From: Desulfovibrio desulfuricans DSM 642
GTDB lineage: Bacteria; Desulfobacterota; Desulfovibrionia; Desulfovibrionales; Desulfovibrionaceae
NCBI RefSeq assembly: GCF_000420465.1
Contig: NZ_ATUZ01000019.1
Span: 1-64,000 of the forward strand
Direction of reading: 5' to 3'
DNA length: 64,000 nt
Made by a program: the position numbers and the translations under genes. The notes under the pieces were generated by a model. It made no database searches. It was not told where the DNA came from and saw nothing but the letters and a program-made list of their open reading frames with translations. Positions 33,563 through 42,661 of the stretch are shown here, in pieces (position 1 is the first letter of the stretch; each line of letters begins with the position of its first letter).

Positions 33563-35647
33563 GTGGCGACCTTTGTGCTTGAAATCGGCAGCGAGGAGTT
33601 GCCTTCCCGTTTTCTGGCCCCCGAAGAAGGGGAGCTGGCCTCCCGTTTTAGCGGCGCTCTGGACGAGGCCGGGCTTGAATACGGTGCGCTGCGCGTTATG
33701 AGTACGCCCCGTCGCGCGGTGGTGATTGTTGAAGACCTCAACCCTGTACAGGTGGAGAGGGAAGAGGTCGTCTCCGGCCCGCCCGTACGCGTGGCCTATG
33801 ATGCCGAAGGCAAGCCCACCAAGGCCCTTGAGGGGTTTGCGCGCACCAATGCCTGCGCTCTTGAAGACGTTTTTCGTGTGGAAACGGACAAGGGCGAATA
33901 CGTGGCCGTGCGCAAACGCACCGGCGGCGCGCCCGCAGTCGGCTTGCTTGCTGATATCTGCCCCTCGGTGATTACCGCGCTTTCGTTCCAGAAACGCATG
34001 CGCTGGGGCGCATATTCGCTGGCCTATGCCCGTCCGCTACGCTGGATACTGGCGCTGCTTGACGATGCGGTGGTGCCCTTTACCGTTGGCCCCATGGCCT
34101 CTGGCCGTGAGACCTGCGGGCACCGCATCCACGGCGCTGGCCCTTTTGCTGTGGCGCATGCCAATGAATTTCTGGCCACCCTCGCCGGGGCCTGCGCCAT
34201 TACCATTGATCCTGCCCAACGCCGCAATGTCATTATTGAGGGCGGCAATGCCCAGGCGGCTGCCGCTGGCGGCAAGGTGCTGTGGAAAGACAGCCTGCTG
34301 GACGAAGTGCAGGGCCTTGCCGAACACCCTGTGCCGCTGCTGGCCGATTTTGATCCCGCCTATCTTGAGGTGCCGCGCGAAGTGCTGCTCACCAGCATGG
34401 AAAGCCACCAGAAGAGCTTTGGTATTGAAGGGGCCAATGGCGAACTGCTGCCGCATTTTCTCACCGTGCTGAACCTCACCCCCGAAGACATGGGCGTGGT
34501 CAAGCGCGGTTGGGAACGTGTGCTGCGCGCCCGGCTTGAAGACGCCCGCTTTTTCTGGCAGGCCGACCTGCGCGATACCTTTGATCACTGGCTGCAAAAG
34601 CTGGATACGGTCATCTTTATCGGCGGGCTTGGCAGCATGGGCGACAAAACCCGCAGGCTTGAGGCTCTGTGCCGCTGGCTTGCCGAAAGCTGCGCGCCAG
34701 AGCTTGCCGATGATGCCTCTCGCGCCGGACGCCTTTCAAAGGCGGATCTGGTGAGCGGCCTTGTGGGCGAGTTTGATACCCTTCAGGGCATCATGGGCGG
34801 CATCTATGCTGGCCGCAAAGGCGAAAGCAAGGCCGTGGCCGAAGCTCTGGGCGAGCAGTATCTGCCCGCCGGGCCGGATTCTCCGCTGCCCAAGAGCCTC
34901 GCAGGCGCGCTGCTCTCTATGGCGGACAAGGCCGATACCCTCGCGGGTTGCTTCGGCCTCGGCATGATCCCCACTGGCGCTGCCGACCCCAACGGCCTGC
35001 GGCGCTGTGCGCTGGGTATCATCCGCATCATGCTCGAGTTCGGTCTTGCGGTTGACGTGCGGCAGTTCTTTGCCAAGGCGCAACAGCTTTATGGCGATCG
35101 CCAGTGGAAGCTTGCCCCGCACGATGCTCTGGACAAGCTCATGGATTTTTTTGCGGCGCGTTTGCGCAACTATTTCATGAGTCAGGGACAGGACACGCTG
35201 CTGGTGGATGCGGCCCTTGGCGCGGGCGCAGAAGATGTGAAGGACTGCGGCGCTCGCCTTGCTGCGCTGGCGGCCTTTAGTCAGGCGGCGGACTACGAAG
35301 CTGCGGTGCAGACCTTCAAACGTGTTGCCAATATCCTGCGCAAGCAGGGCCAGGCCGAGGAACTTTCTGACCATTGGGATCCTGCCTTGCTGCGTGAAGA
35401 CGCGGAAAAGGCGCTGGCATCCACGCTGGAAGAAATGCTGCCTCGCCTTGATGCCCTGTGGGCTGCCCACGATCATGCCTCGGCACTGGCCTGCCTGAGC
35501 GCGGTACGCCCCGCTGTGGACGCCTTTTTTGCCGGTGTGATGGTTATGTGCGATGATGCGGATCTGCGCCGCAACAGATTGAGCATGCTGCGCGGCCTTG
35601 GCTCGCGGTTTGCGCGTCTGGCCGATTTTTCGGCCTTGCAGATGTAG
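33563..35647 (+). CDS. glyS: Glycyl-tRNA synthetase beta subunit
   Basis: This 694-residue protein starts ATFVLEIGSEELPSRFLAP, the characteristic beginning of GlyS, and contains the HD-like region and the C-terminal anticodon-binding domain (around 580-690, ending with VMVMCDDADLRRNRL). It begins with a GTG at 33563, 3 nt after the glyQ stop, behind GCGAGG, so the two subunits are made in fixed ratio. Full length. Confidence 0.96.
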   Translation: MATFVLEIGSEELPSRFLAPEEGELASRFSGALDEAGLEYGALRVMSTPRRAVVIVEDLNPVQVEREEVVSGPPVRVAYDAEGKPTKALEGFARTNACALEDVFRVETDKGEYVAVRKRTGGAPAVGLLADICPSVITALSFQKRMRWGAYSLAYARPLRWILALLDDAVVPFTVGPMASGRETCGHRIHGAGPFAVAHANEFLATLAGACAITIDPAQRRNVIIEGGNAQAAAAGGKVLWKDSLLDEVQGLAEHPVPLLADFDPAYLEVPREVLLTSMESHQKSFGIEGANGELLPHFLTVLNLTPEDMGVVKRGWERVLRARLEDARFFWQADLRDTFDHWLQKLDTVIFIGGLGSMGDKTRRLEALCRWLAESCAPELADDASRAGRLSKADLVSGLVGEFDTLQGIMGGIYAGRKGESKAVAEALGEQYLPAGPDSPLPKSLAGALLSMADKADTLAGCFGLGMIPTGAADPNGLRRCALGIIRIMLEFGLAVDVRQFFAKAQQLYGDRQWKLAPHDALDKLMDFFAARLRNYFMSQGQDTLLVDAALGAGAEDVKDCGARLAALAAFSQAADYEAAVQTFKRVANILRKQGQAEELSDHWDPALLREDAEKALASTLEEMLPRLDALWAAHDHASALACLSAVRPAVDAFFAGVMVMCDDADLRRNRLSMLRGLGSRFARLADFSALQM

Positions 35648-35739
35648 GTTGTTCAACGGTTTTGCGGGGGGAGAGGGGAGCTTTTGACGGTTTTCCTCAC
35701 CCTCAAACAAGAAAATGTTAGATAAAAAGACACGATTGC

Positions 35740-35768
35740 TTGACAGCTAATCGTGCCAGTGGTAAGAA
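35740..35768 (+). promoter_or_regulatory. Candidate promoter of rpsT
   Basis: TTGACA (35740-35745) is followed after 17 nt by TAAGAA. The -35 box is a full match, the -10 box weak. Confidence 0.45.
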
Positions 35769-35845
35769 CCCTTCTTCGCGACAACGCGCTAACTTTTGTT
35801 TTCATGGCTTGCGCGGGCAAGCCCAACATATGTGGAGGATTCAAA

Positions 35846-36112
35846 GTGGCCAACCATAAGTCAGCCCTCAAGCGTCACAAGCAGAGCTTGCAGCGGGCAG
35901 GCCGCAATCGCGCCGCCCGTACCCGCGTGAAGAATGCCATCAAGCAGGTTCGCGCCGCCATCCAGAACAACGAACAGGGCCAGGCCAGCGAAGCTCTGTC
36001 AAGCGCCACTTCCGTGCTCGCCAAGGCTGCCGGTAAGGGTGCCCTGCACTGGAAGAAGGCCGCACGCAAGATTTCGCGTCTGGCTCATGCCGTTAACGGC
36101 ATCAGCGCGTAG
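35846..36112 (+). CDS. rpsT: Ribosomal protein S20
   Basis: This 88-residue, Lys/Arg/Ala-rich three-helix protein of the 30S subunit begins [20 protein letters not shown], the S20 signature. The start is a GTG at 35846 with GGAGG 7 nt upstream; non-ATG starts are common in rpsT and serve its autoregulation. A hairpin TGCTTGCCC/GGGCAAGCA (36138-36158) lies after the stop without a clear T-run. Confidence 0.96.
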   Translation: MANHKSALKRHKQSLQRAGRNRAARTRVKNAIKQVRAAIQNNEQGQASEALSSATSVLAKAAGKGALHWKKAARKISRLAHAVNGISA

Positions 36113-36235
36113 TAGTTTTATTTACTGGTTTGAGGCGTGCTTGCCCAAGGGGCAAGCACATTCCCTTACGGGAAGTTGCAGATAATAATTTTTAACAAGT
36201 TCACAGGCTTTTCAAAAAATATTTTGAAAAAAAGC

Positions 36236-36264
36236 TTGACGGCGACTGTGACTTGCGTTAGTTT
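36236..36264 (+). promoter_or_regulatory. Promoter of tRNA-Arg
   Basis: TTGACG (36236-36241), 17 nt, then TAGTTT (36259-36264), ending 14 nt before the tRNA 5' end, behind an A/T-rich upstream stretch. Confidence 0.6.
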
Positions 36265-36278
36265 CCTCTTCGTTGAAC

Positions 36279-36355
36279 GCGCTCGTAGCTCAGCTGGATA
36301 GAGCAACAGGCTACGAACCTGTAGGTCAGGAGTTCGAATCTCTTCGGGCGCACCA
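36279..36355 (+). tRNA. tRNA-Arg (ACG), attachment site of the island
   Basis: GCGCTCG pairs with CGGGCGC (one G-T), the D-arm holds AGCTCAGCTGGATAGAGC, the anticodon loop CTACGAA gives ACG, the T-arm holds GGTTCG-type AGTTCGAATCT, and CCA is encoded. The gene is intact; its 3' half is repeated at 47.5 kb, so the island used it as attachment site. Confidence 0.95.
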
Positions 36356-36397
36356 TAAAAATCAAGCCCTTACGGTTAATCGCCGTAAGGGCTTTTT
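36306..36397 (+). repeat. attL: 92-bp direct repeat (tRNA-Arg 3' end plus terminator)
   Basis: From ACAGGCTACGAACC in the tRNA anticodon arm to the T-run of its terminator, 92 bp are repeated at 47479-47570 with one mismatch (G36382 versus A47555). Confidence 0.93.
36364..36397 (+). terminator. Terminator of tRNA-Arg
   Basis: AAGCCCTTACGG and CCGTAAGGGCTT form a 12-bp stem with a short loop, followed by TTTT. It is duplicated with the right repeat. Confidence 0.85.
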
Positions 36398-37196
36398 TGT
36401 TTTGTCACACTTTTAGCCACTATTTAGCCACAAGTTTTAGTTGCAAGGTTTTTAGCCGTCAGCCTCCCCTGGTAGTCGAGTGTTTTGCCAGCTACTAGAG
36501 CCGCCAATCTCTCCACGCCCGTTTTCTCCACATGTCGCCCATATGTCGCTCACAAATCGGTTTTAAGCTCCATTTTTATATTGAACGTAATTTTGTGTGT
36601 TCAAAAATAATCCTCGCTAAGAATCAAAATTTGAAGGACTTGGAAAAATCCATTTTTAGTGTAAGGATTTTTTTAGAGGAAAGTTTGATTTTGCCCATAT
36701 CTTAGGAGCGAGGAGCCCCCCCCCCACACGATGGCGAAGAGTGTCTTCCCGCCGCCAATGGTGAGCGGAATAGAAAGGAGAAATAACACCAACTGCTAAT
36801 TCTCTTTGTGCCGCTGGGTTAGAAAAAATGGTGGCTTGGTCAATGTATTCCTAAAGTTGAAGCACCAAATAAAATCACTGAGTTAGAAAATGCTCCGTAA
36901 ACCTTTCTTGCTCTGCCTAATATCACAAAAAATCATAAAACATTTTTTTGCGCAGCTGTTAGATGCTTACATGCTACCAAAAAAATTGCCTCTCGAGGCA
37001 CTCTTAATGACCTTTATTTAACTGCTCAGTAGAAAAATGAGGATATAAAACGCACTGCTGTAGCAGGTACGATCAATACTTGCAGACAGTCACCTCAGAC
37101 AACGATCTGGCATTTTACCACGCAACAGGCCTAAGCTATTTAGCAAAAAATGCTACTTCAGTGTAGCAATAATCTAAATCTATGGGGGGAGGTGAT
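36398..37196. pseudogene. Gene-free left end of the island with an eroded coding remnant
   Basis: No intact gene is found in about 800 nt. From about 36890 to 37135 one forward frame reads protein-like text (for example AAVRCLHATKKIASRGTLND) interrupted by stop codons, which suggests a decayed gene. It lies directly upstream of gajA and may also hold that operon's promoter. Low certainty; the remnant has no recognised family. Confidence 0.3.
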
Positions 37197-39008
37197 ATGA
37201 AAATTTCACGTATAAAAATTCAGAATTTTAGAAATTTTTCAGAACTAGATGTTCAAACAAGTGGTCGAACTGTAATTGTTGGCGAAAATCGTGTTGGAAA
37301 AACAAATTTACTGTATGCTCTTCGATTACTCTTAGATGCAACTTTGCCAGATAGCGAACGCCAGCTTTGTCGTTCTGACTTTTGGGATGGTTTAGAAGTC
37401 CTAAGTAGTCAAACTAAGATTAAAATCTTTGTTGAAATTATGGACTTTGAAGAGGATTCAAATATATTAGCTCTTCTTACCGATTTTCGACTTGATGATG
37501 ATCCTGATACAGTCAGGTTAACATATGAATTTAGGCCAAAGCCAAATGCAAGCAATCCGCCTCAATCTGATGCTGACTATGAATTTATATGTTATGGAGG
37601 TGAGCATGAAGAAAAAAGCCAGTTTGGGTATGACGTGCGGCGTAGAATACGTTTTGAATTGCTTCCAGCATTGCGTGATGCAGAGAGTGACTTATCAAGT
37701 TGGCGACGTTCTCCTTTGCGCCCATTGCTGGAAACTGCATTTAGCGAAATAGATGGAGATGAGCTTGAAAATGTGAAACAATCAATAGAAACTGCTACAG
37801 ATAAAATTTCTGAGTTTGAGGTTTTGAATAGTCTTGAAAATAGCATTATGGATCTTTTTACTTCAATGAGCGGTCCTAAACAGGCTGTAAATTTTAGTCT
37901 TGGTATAGGAACGACCAATATTTCGCATATTTATAGAAATATTAAGTTGCTTATTGACAATGAAAAACGTCAGGTTTCTGATGCTAGCTTAGGTTCTGCG
38001 AACATAATATTTCTTACATTAAAGTTCTTAGATATAAAACGCCAAGTTGAAAACAATAGCAGAGACCATACAATTCTCTCAATAGAAGAACCAGAAGCAC
38101 ATCTTCATCCTCATTTGCAGCGTTCAGTGTATAAATATTTTTTTGAAAATCTTGACTTTGATAATACGGAAAGCCCTATTTCGATCTTCTTAACAACGCA
38201 TTCGCCACACATAGCAAGTATTTCTCCAATCGATTCATTGCTTTTATTAAAAAGTACAGACAATAATGGTACTATTGGGTATTCAACAGCTAGCATCGGT
38301 CTTTATGAGGAGGAAAAAGAAGATTTAACTAGATATCTCGATGTAACAAGAGCTGAGATTTTATTTGCACGAGGTGTATTACTTGTTGAAGGTGACGCTG
38401 AAAAGTTTCTTATTCCTACGTTTGCAGAAAATTTGGGGTACGATTTAGACCAACTTGGAATATCTGTCTGTTCCGTTTCTGGCACTAACTTTTCTCCATA
38501 TGTAAAATTTCTTAGTGCATTAAATATTCCTTTTGCCGTACTGACTGACTGGGATCCACAACCAAATGATAAATTGCCACTTGGAGCGAATCGCGCAAAA
38601 CAACTTGTGAGGTTAGTTACAGAGCATGATGAAGACATGTGTAATAAAACAATAGAAGCTATAGGTAAATTAATTGAGAAAAATGCCTGGGGAAAATTCG
38701 ATGAAATATGCAATATTCATGGAATATTTACAAATGCAGATACACTAGAGATAGAATTACTCGATGATTTTAAAAATGAAATTATAGATACTCTTAAAGA
38801 GCATAATTTTAGCCAAAGGCGTCTGGAGTTGATGGAACAATGGAGAGTAACAGATGATTTATCAGGAGAAGATAATGAAGAATTATTGAAAATGATCGAA
38901 ACCATAGGAAAGGGACGCTTTGCACAGCGCCTTGCTTCTCGTATTTCTGGAACAAAGCTTCCTTCATACATTAAGGATGCTATTAAATTCGTGGTGGCGC
39001 ATGTCTAG
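37197..39008 (+). CDS. gajA: GajA-like OLD-family ATPase/TOPRIM nuclease (Gabija)
   Basis: GajA is the DNA-nicking nuclease of the Gabija anti-phage system. The 603-residue protein has an ABC-type ATPase head with Walker A GENRVGKT (29-36), a Walker B/D-loop segment LSIEEPEAHLHPHLQ (about 295-310) and an H-loop (TTHSPHI). The C-terminal TOPRIM domain shows the Glu of LLVEGDAEKFLIP and the Asp pair of VLTDWDPQ. This is the layout of OLD-family nucleases. I start at the ATG at 37197, right after GGAGGTGAT, not the ATG five codons upstream. It overlaps gajB by 8 nt. A stand-alone OLD nuclease would lack that partner. Confidence 0.9.
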   Translation: MKISRIKIQNFRNFSELDVQTSGRTVIVGENRVGKTNLLYALRLLLDATLPDSERQLCRSDFWDGLEVLSSQTKIKIFVEIMDFEEDSNILALLTDFRLDDDPDTVRLTYEFRPKPNASNPPQSDADYEFICYGGEHEEKSQFGYDVRRRIRFELLPALRDAESDLSSWRRSPLRPLLETAFSEIDGDELENVKQSIETATDKISEFEVLNSLENSIMDLFTSMSGPKQAVNFSLGIGTTNISHIYRNIKLLIDNEKRQVSDASLGSANIIFLTLKFLDIKRQVENNSRDHTILSIEEPEAHLHPHLQRSVYKYFFENLDFDNTESPISIFLTTHSPHIASISPIDSLLLLKSTDNNGTIGYSTASIGLYEEEKEDLTRYLDVTRAEILFARGVLLVEGDAEKFLIPTFAENLGYDLDQLGISVCSVSGTNFSPYVKFLSALNIPFAVLTDWDPQPNDKLPLGANRAKQLVRLVTEHDEDMCNKTIEAIGKLIEKNAWGKFDEICNIHGIFTNADTLEIELLDDFKNEIIDTLKEHNFSQRRLELMEQWRVTDDLSGEDNEELLKMIETIGKGRFAQRLASRISGTKLPSYIKDAIKFVVAHV

Positions 39009-40779
39009 CCGATTTTACTACCTGAAATCTGCTGATGAGCTTCGTAATAATCCGGGGCAGTGGGCAGCGTATGAATCCAAGGGCAATAGCATTGTCATTG
39101 CTGGCCCTGGGAGCGGTAAAACAAAAGTTTTAACAACAAAATTAGCTAGAATTCTTGCAGAAGATGTTAGAGAGCCACGGTCTGTAGCGTGTATAACATA
39201 TAGCAATGAATGTGCGCGCGAACTTGAAAGAAGACTTTCTATCCTTGGCATTGAGCAAAATCGGAGAGTATTTATCGGTACTGTTCATTCTTTTGCTCTA
39301 GTGCATATTATAATTCCATATGCAAAAACTGCCCAATTAGGTCTCCCTGAGGATTTTAAAGTTGCGCGAGAGAGTGACACCAAGCTTGCTCTAGAAAGAG
39401 CTTTTCATAAAACATTAAAGAGATCTGATGATCCACAATATTATATGTTCCCAATGAATGAATACCGGTGTTCAATACTGGATAGGTCAAGTTCGATGTG
39501 GGCAAACACCAACCAATATCTTGCAAGTCTTTCTACTGCATACGAAAGTGAATTAAGAAGTATGGGGCTTATTGACTTTACTGATATGCCGTTACTTGCT
39601 TTGTCAGCATTAAAGAAAAATGATTGGCTTCAGAAAGCCATAGTCGCTAAATTCCCAACTTTAATCATTGATGAGTACCAAGATTTAGGCCTTGCACTCC
39701 ACAATATGGTCATGACTCTCTTAAGTTCTGGAATACGTATTTTTGCTGTAGGCGACATAGATCAATCCATTTATGGATTTCAAGGTGCGCAACCAGCGAT
39801 GATAGATGAATTGATGTCGACAAACAGTGTAGAAACTCACAGGCTAAGGTTAAACTACAGATCAGGAGCTAGTATAGTAGCGGCATCAACCATAGCGCTT
39901 GAAGAACATAGGGATTACGAGTCTGCGGCAAATGAGGAAAGTTTAATTTTTTTTCACCCCCATCAAGGAGATTATAAAGAACAAGCACAATGGCTATTTT
40001 CGTCAGTGCTGCCTTCTATATTATCACGTCTTCCATGGATTAATTGGAGTGATATTGCGTTACTCTACCCTGGAGCGTGGATTGGGAATAGCCTAGCAAC
40101 TGAGGCAGCCAAGCATGGTATTTCTATCGTTCGTAACGACAAGAATGCAATTTATCCACGAAGTAGTAGGCTGCTACGATGGATCGAGCACTGTGCAGAA
40201 TGGTGTTGTGGAGGATGGAAGACTGGTAGTCCAAGGTTTTCACAGCTCGCAAGGCAAGGTATTACTTTTTTTATCGAGAAGCTTCCTGATAAGCAAACGG
40301 TTTTGTTTCAGCAAAAACTTGTTTCATTTCTTTGGTCTTCAAGGGATTCAGCTGTATCGCTAGCCTCATGGCTAGAAAATTTTCATAGAGATATTTTTTC
40401 CGAATTGCTTGCAACATGTAGTTTTATACATAATGAGTCAGAAAATTTTCAAAATTTTTTTGAAAAATGCAAAAGTGGCGAGCTCAAAGAGATGTCTCTT
40501 GAACAATTTGCTGGCCAAGGAAGTAATCAAGACAGCCTAGTTTTAACTACATTGCATAGTTCTAAAGGGCGTGAATTTTCAGTGGTCATTCTGTTTGGGA
40601 TGGATGAAGGGCGCATTCCACGCCCTAAACCAGTTGAAAAAGAAATTATTGAGTCAAGAAGGCTTTTTTATGTTGGCTTCACACGAGCAAAAAAAGAAGT
40701 TCACATCATGTATACTGAGAAGAATCCTTCTCGCTATGTTACAACTGTCAAAAAGTGGATAGATTCATCTGAAAGATAG
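39001..40779 (+). CDS. gajB: GajB-like UvrD-family helicase (Gabija)
   Basis: GajB is the helicase/NTPase that works with GajA when phage replication alters nucleotide pools. The 592-residue protein has the superfamily 1 motifs: Walker A AGPGSGKTKVLTTK (34-47), Walker B LIIDEYQD, motif III AVGDIDQSIYGFQGA, motif IV LRLNYRSG, motif V LHSSKGREF and motif VI RRLFYVGFTRAKKE. It is full length for UvrD/PcrA-type cores but lacks the UvrD C-terminal tail. The ATG at 39001 overlaps the gajA stop (ATGTCTAG), giving a coupled two-gene defence operon. Confidence 0.9.
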   Translation: MSSRFYYLKSADELRNNPGQWAAYESKGNSIVIAGPGSGKTKVLTTKLARILAEDVREPRSVACITYSNECARELERRLSILGIEQNRRVFIGTVHSFALVHIIIPYAKTAQLGLPEDFKVARESDTKLALERAFHKTLKRSDDPQYYMFPMNEYRCSILDRSSSMWANTNQYLASLSTAYESELRSMGLIDFTDMPLLALSALKKNDWLQKAIVAKFPTLIIDEYQDLGLALHNMVMTLLSSGIRIFAVGDIDQSIYGFQGAQPAMIDELMSTNSVETHRLRLNYRSGASIVAASTIALEEHRDYESAANEESLIFFHPHQGDYKEQAQWLFSSVLPSILSRLPWINWSDIALLYPGAWIGNSLATEAAKHGISIVRNDKNAIYPRSSRLLRWIEHCAEWCCGGWKTGSPRFSQLARQGITFFIEKLPDKQTVLFQQKLVSFLWSSRDSAVSLASWLENFHRDIFSELLATCSFIHNESENFQNFFEKCKSGELKEMSLEQFAGQGSNQDSLVLTTLHSSKGREFSVVILFGMDEGRIPRPKPVEKEIIESRRLFYVGFTRAKKEVHIMYTEKNPSRYVTTVKKWIDSSER

Positions 40780-41545
40780 GCATGTTTATTTTGACTTTGA
40801 TAGAATGATTAATTCACAATTGTATGATTTGCTTTTGAATTATTTAATAGACTGCTGCATCTTAATGCCTCTTAAGTTTTCAGCGAGAAAATTTTAGGTT
40901 CTTTTTTTCCCTTTGACTCTTCCTAGTGACATTCGTACTTAATGACTCACTGTGCGTTAAGTGCGGTGTGATTCATTGATTTCATTTTTTACAACAGAAA
41001 TTTGTTCTTGTCTTGGTTCCGAAACGAGCCGAAGGCGAGTTTGCCTGGCCCCGCAGGGCTGGATTGCCCGCAGTGCCCAAAGCGCAGCTTTGTGGACACA
41101 AGGGCCATCCAGCTATGATCTTATGACTTGTTCATATTCACTCTATATTTAGATGTTTCGTAGACATATTTAGAAGTTTTTCAGATAAACTGATGCACTT
41201 CACCATTAGTCTATAGTTGTACAATAGCACTTCAATACAAGTTATAAAATATGAAAAAATAATTTTCATAAAAAATGAAAAAAATTATTGTTAAAAAACA
41301 ATAACTTTTTGAAAAAGCTCAGAATTTCTTCAGACGACCTTCAGACAGTTTACAGTTGTTCCACAATAATATTTATAGTCAGAAAAATTTTTTGTAAAAT
41401 TTTTGCATATTTGACAATTTTTTTTAGAGTGCTACATATAAAAGTATAGAAAAAATAAGAGTAGCTTTTATGTAAAACAGAAAAATATTTAGAGCTTTTA
41501 CAGAGCTATTCAAAAAAAACACATTTAAAATAAAGGACAATTACA
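40780..41545. other. Long AT-rich gap with one GC-rich patch (41010-41116)
   Basis: No gene is supported in 766 nt. Most is very AT-rich. A patch of about 105 bp is GC-rich, with a CAAAGCGCAGCTTTG palindrome (about 41078-41092) and the text CCCGCAGGGCTGGATTGCCCG, which recalls flanks of plasmid transfer origins. Its function is not established. Confidence 0.45.
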
Positions 41546-41941
41546 ATGGAAGCAAAGAAAACTTTGGATGAAACACAAGTTTTTAAAGTAAAGGCAGGGC
41601 TTGAAAAGATTGCAGTTTCAAAAGAATCACAGTCGCTCACTAAAAACATAAAGACTTTTAAGAGTGAAATTCGGGCGTCGCGTAAAGCTGGCAGAACGTG
41701 GAAAGAGATCGCCAACATCTTTTCTGAAGCAGGCGTACAGGTGAGTGAGAGTCTTTTAGCAACGGAATGTGGAGAAAAACGCAGGAAGATTCAGACAAAA
41801 CAGAATGATTCTAAAGTAGCGGCGCAGAAAGTTTTAGTTAAACCGCAGATGAATCACACGCCACATACAGCCGCAGCGCAGAATGTTGAAACACAAGAAA
41901 GATGTAGGCCGACTATTAAGCCAGATCGGGCTGAGCTGTGA
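41546..41941 (+). CDS. Small basic protein, putative DNA-binding accessory gene
   Basis: I do not recognise this 131-residue protein as a named family. Residues 40-78 (EIRASRKAGRTWKEIANIFSEAGVQVSESLL) have the look of a helix-turn-helix of the kind found in small plasmid and integrative-element proteins. The tail (80-131) is Lys/Gln-rich and probably disordered. The ATG follows AAGGACAATTACA. A short terminator lies 20 nt after the stop, so it is a single-gene unit. A role in control or transfer of the island is a guess. Confidence 0.6.
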   Translation: MEAKKTLDETQVFKVKAGLEKIAVSKESQSLTKNIKTFKSEIRASRKAGRTWKEIANIFSEAGVQVSESLLATECGEKRRKIQTKQNDSKVAAQKVLVKPQMNHTPHTAAAQNVETQERCRPTIKPDRAEL

Positions 41942-41959
41942 GAGATATTTTTTTTAAGG

Positions 41960-41990
41960 ATACTCCCGTTTAAACGGGGATTTTTAATTT
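41960..41990 (+). terminator. Terminator after the 41546-41941 gene
   Basis: CCCGTTTAAACGGG (41965-41978), a 5-bp stem with a TTAA loop, is followed by GATTTTTAATTTTT. Confidence 0.65.
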
Positions 41991-41991
41991 T

Positions 41992-42068
41992 TGAAGCACG
42001 CACCGACCATGCCGCGTTGCGGCACGGTTCCCGGTGCGGGGCCGGTTGTGTGCTTAGGGGGTGAGGGC
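41992..42068 (+). repeat. GC-rich element A, inverted copy at 42591-42635
   Basis: The text TGAAGCACGCACC, then a GCCGCGTTGCGGCACGG hairpin, then GTGCGGGGCCGGTTG and GGGGGTGA, recurs in reverse orientation at 42591-42635 (TTCACCCCCAACCGGCCCCGC ... GGGTGCGTGCTTCA as separate blocks). The pair brackets a small gene in an otherwise AT-rich island. Confidence 0.55.
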
Positions 42069-42292
42069 AGACTTTTAGGAAGGAAAAAGACGGGCTTTAG
42101 TCATAAACAAAGCTCAAATTTGCGTTTTTGAGCCTCTTTTGGGTGTGGTAAAAAATATGACATAATGAGGGGCTAGAGGGGCGGGGAATCTTCTTTATCT
42201 TTGCTTGCTTTCTTTTTTCTTAGTTATTATTGAAAAGAAGTTGTCGGTTATTTTTTGTTTATCACTGAAAAATAGATAAAAGGAGAAATGCC

Positions 42293-42427
42293 ATGACAAA
42301 AGAAAATACGAGAAAAATTGGCCGTGACGCTGGAAGTGGCAAGTTTATACCAGTTAAAGAAGCTGAAAAACGCCCTAAAACAACTGTCATTGAAACGGTT
42401 AAAGTGCCTGATAAAAAGAAGAAATAG
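42293..42427 (+). CDS. 44-residue conserved-looking microprotein
   Basis: The ATG follows AGGAGAAATGCC. The product has an RDAGSGKFIPVKEAEKRPKT core and then TTVIETVK and a poly-Lys end. It resembles a widespread family of tiny proteins of the pattern RD-xx-G-x-F-x(6-8)-A-x-x-P-x-TTV-x-E, some of them mislabelled as multidrug transporters; no function is known to me. A strong terminator follows, so it is a separate transcription unit between the two GC-rich inverted elements. Confidence 0.65.
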   Translation: MTKENTRKIGRDAGSGKFIPVKEAEKRPKTTVIETVKVPDKKKK

Positions 42428-42450
42428 CGCACCTTGGTTGTATGGCATTT

Positions 42451-42478
42451 AAGGACGGAGTGATTCCGTCCTTTTTTG
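42451..42478 (+). terminator. Terminator of the microprotein gene
   Basis: AAGGACGGA and TCCGTCCTT enclose a 5-nt loop, followed by TTTT. Confidence 0.85.
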
Positions 42479-42590
42479 CCAGGACACTCCTCCCTATTGC
42501 CCAAGGATTGGCATCAGAATGACCTTTTCGCTTGATTGCTTGGCTTAAAGGCCAAGCAATGATGAAAGGGTTTGTGTGCTTTGCCCCATG

Positions 42591-42635
42591 TTCACCCCCA
42601 ACCGGCCCCGCGCCCCGAAGGGGTGCGTGCTTCAT
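42591..42635 (-). repeat. GC-rich element B, inverted relative to element A
   Basis: On the minus strand it reads TGAAGCACGCACC, a short CCCTTCGGGG hairpin, GCGCGGGGCCGGTTG and GGGGGTGA, sharing both outer blocks with element A at 41992-42068. Confidence 0.55.
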
Positions 42636-42661
42636 TAATTAAGGTTTTTCATTTTGAAGCT

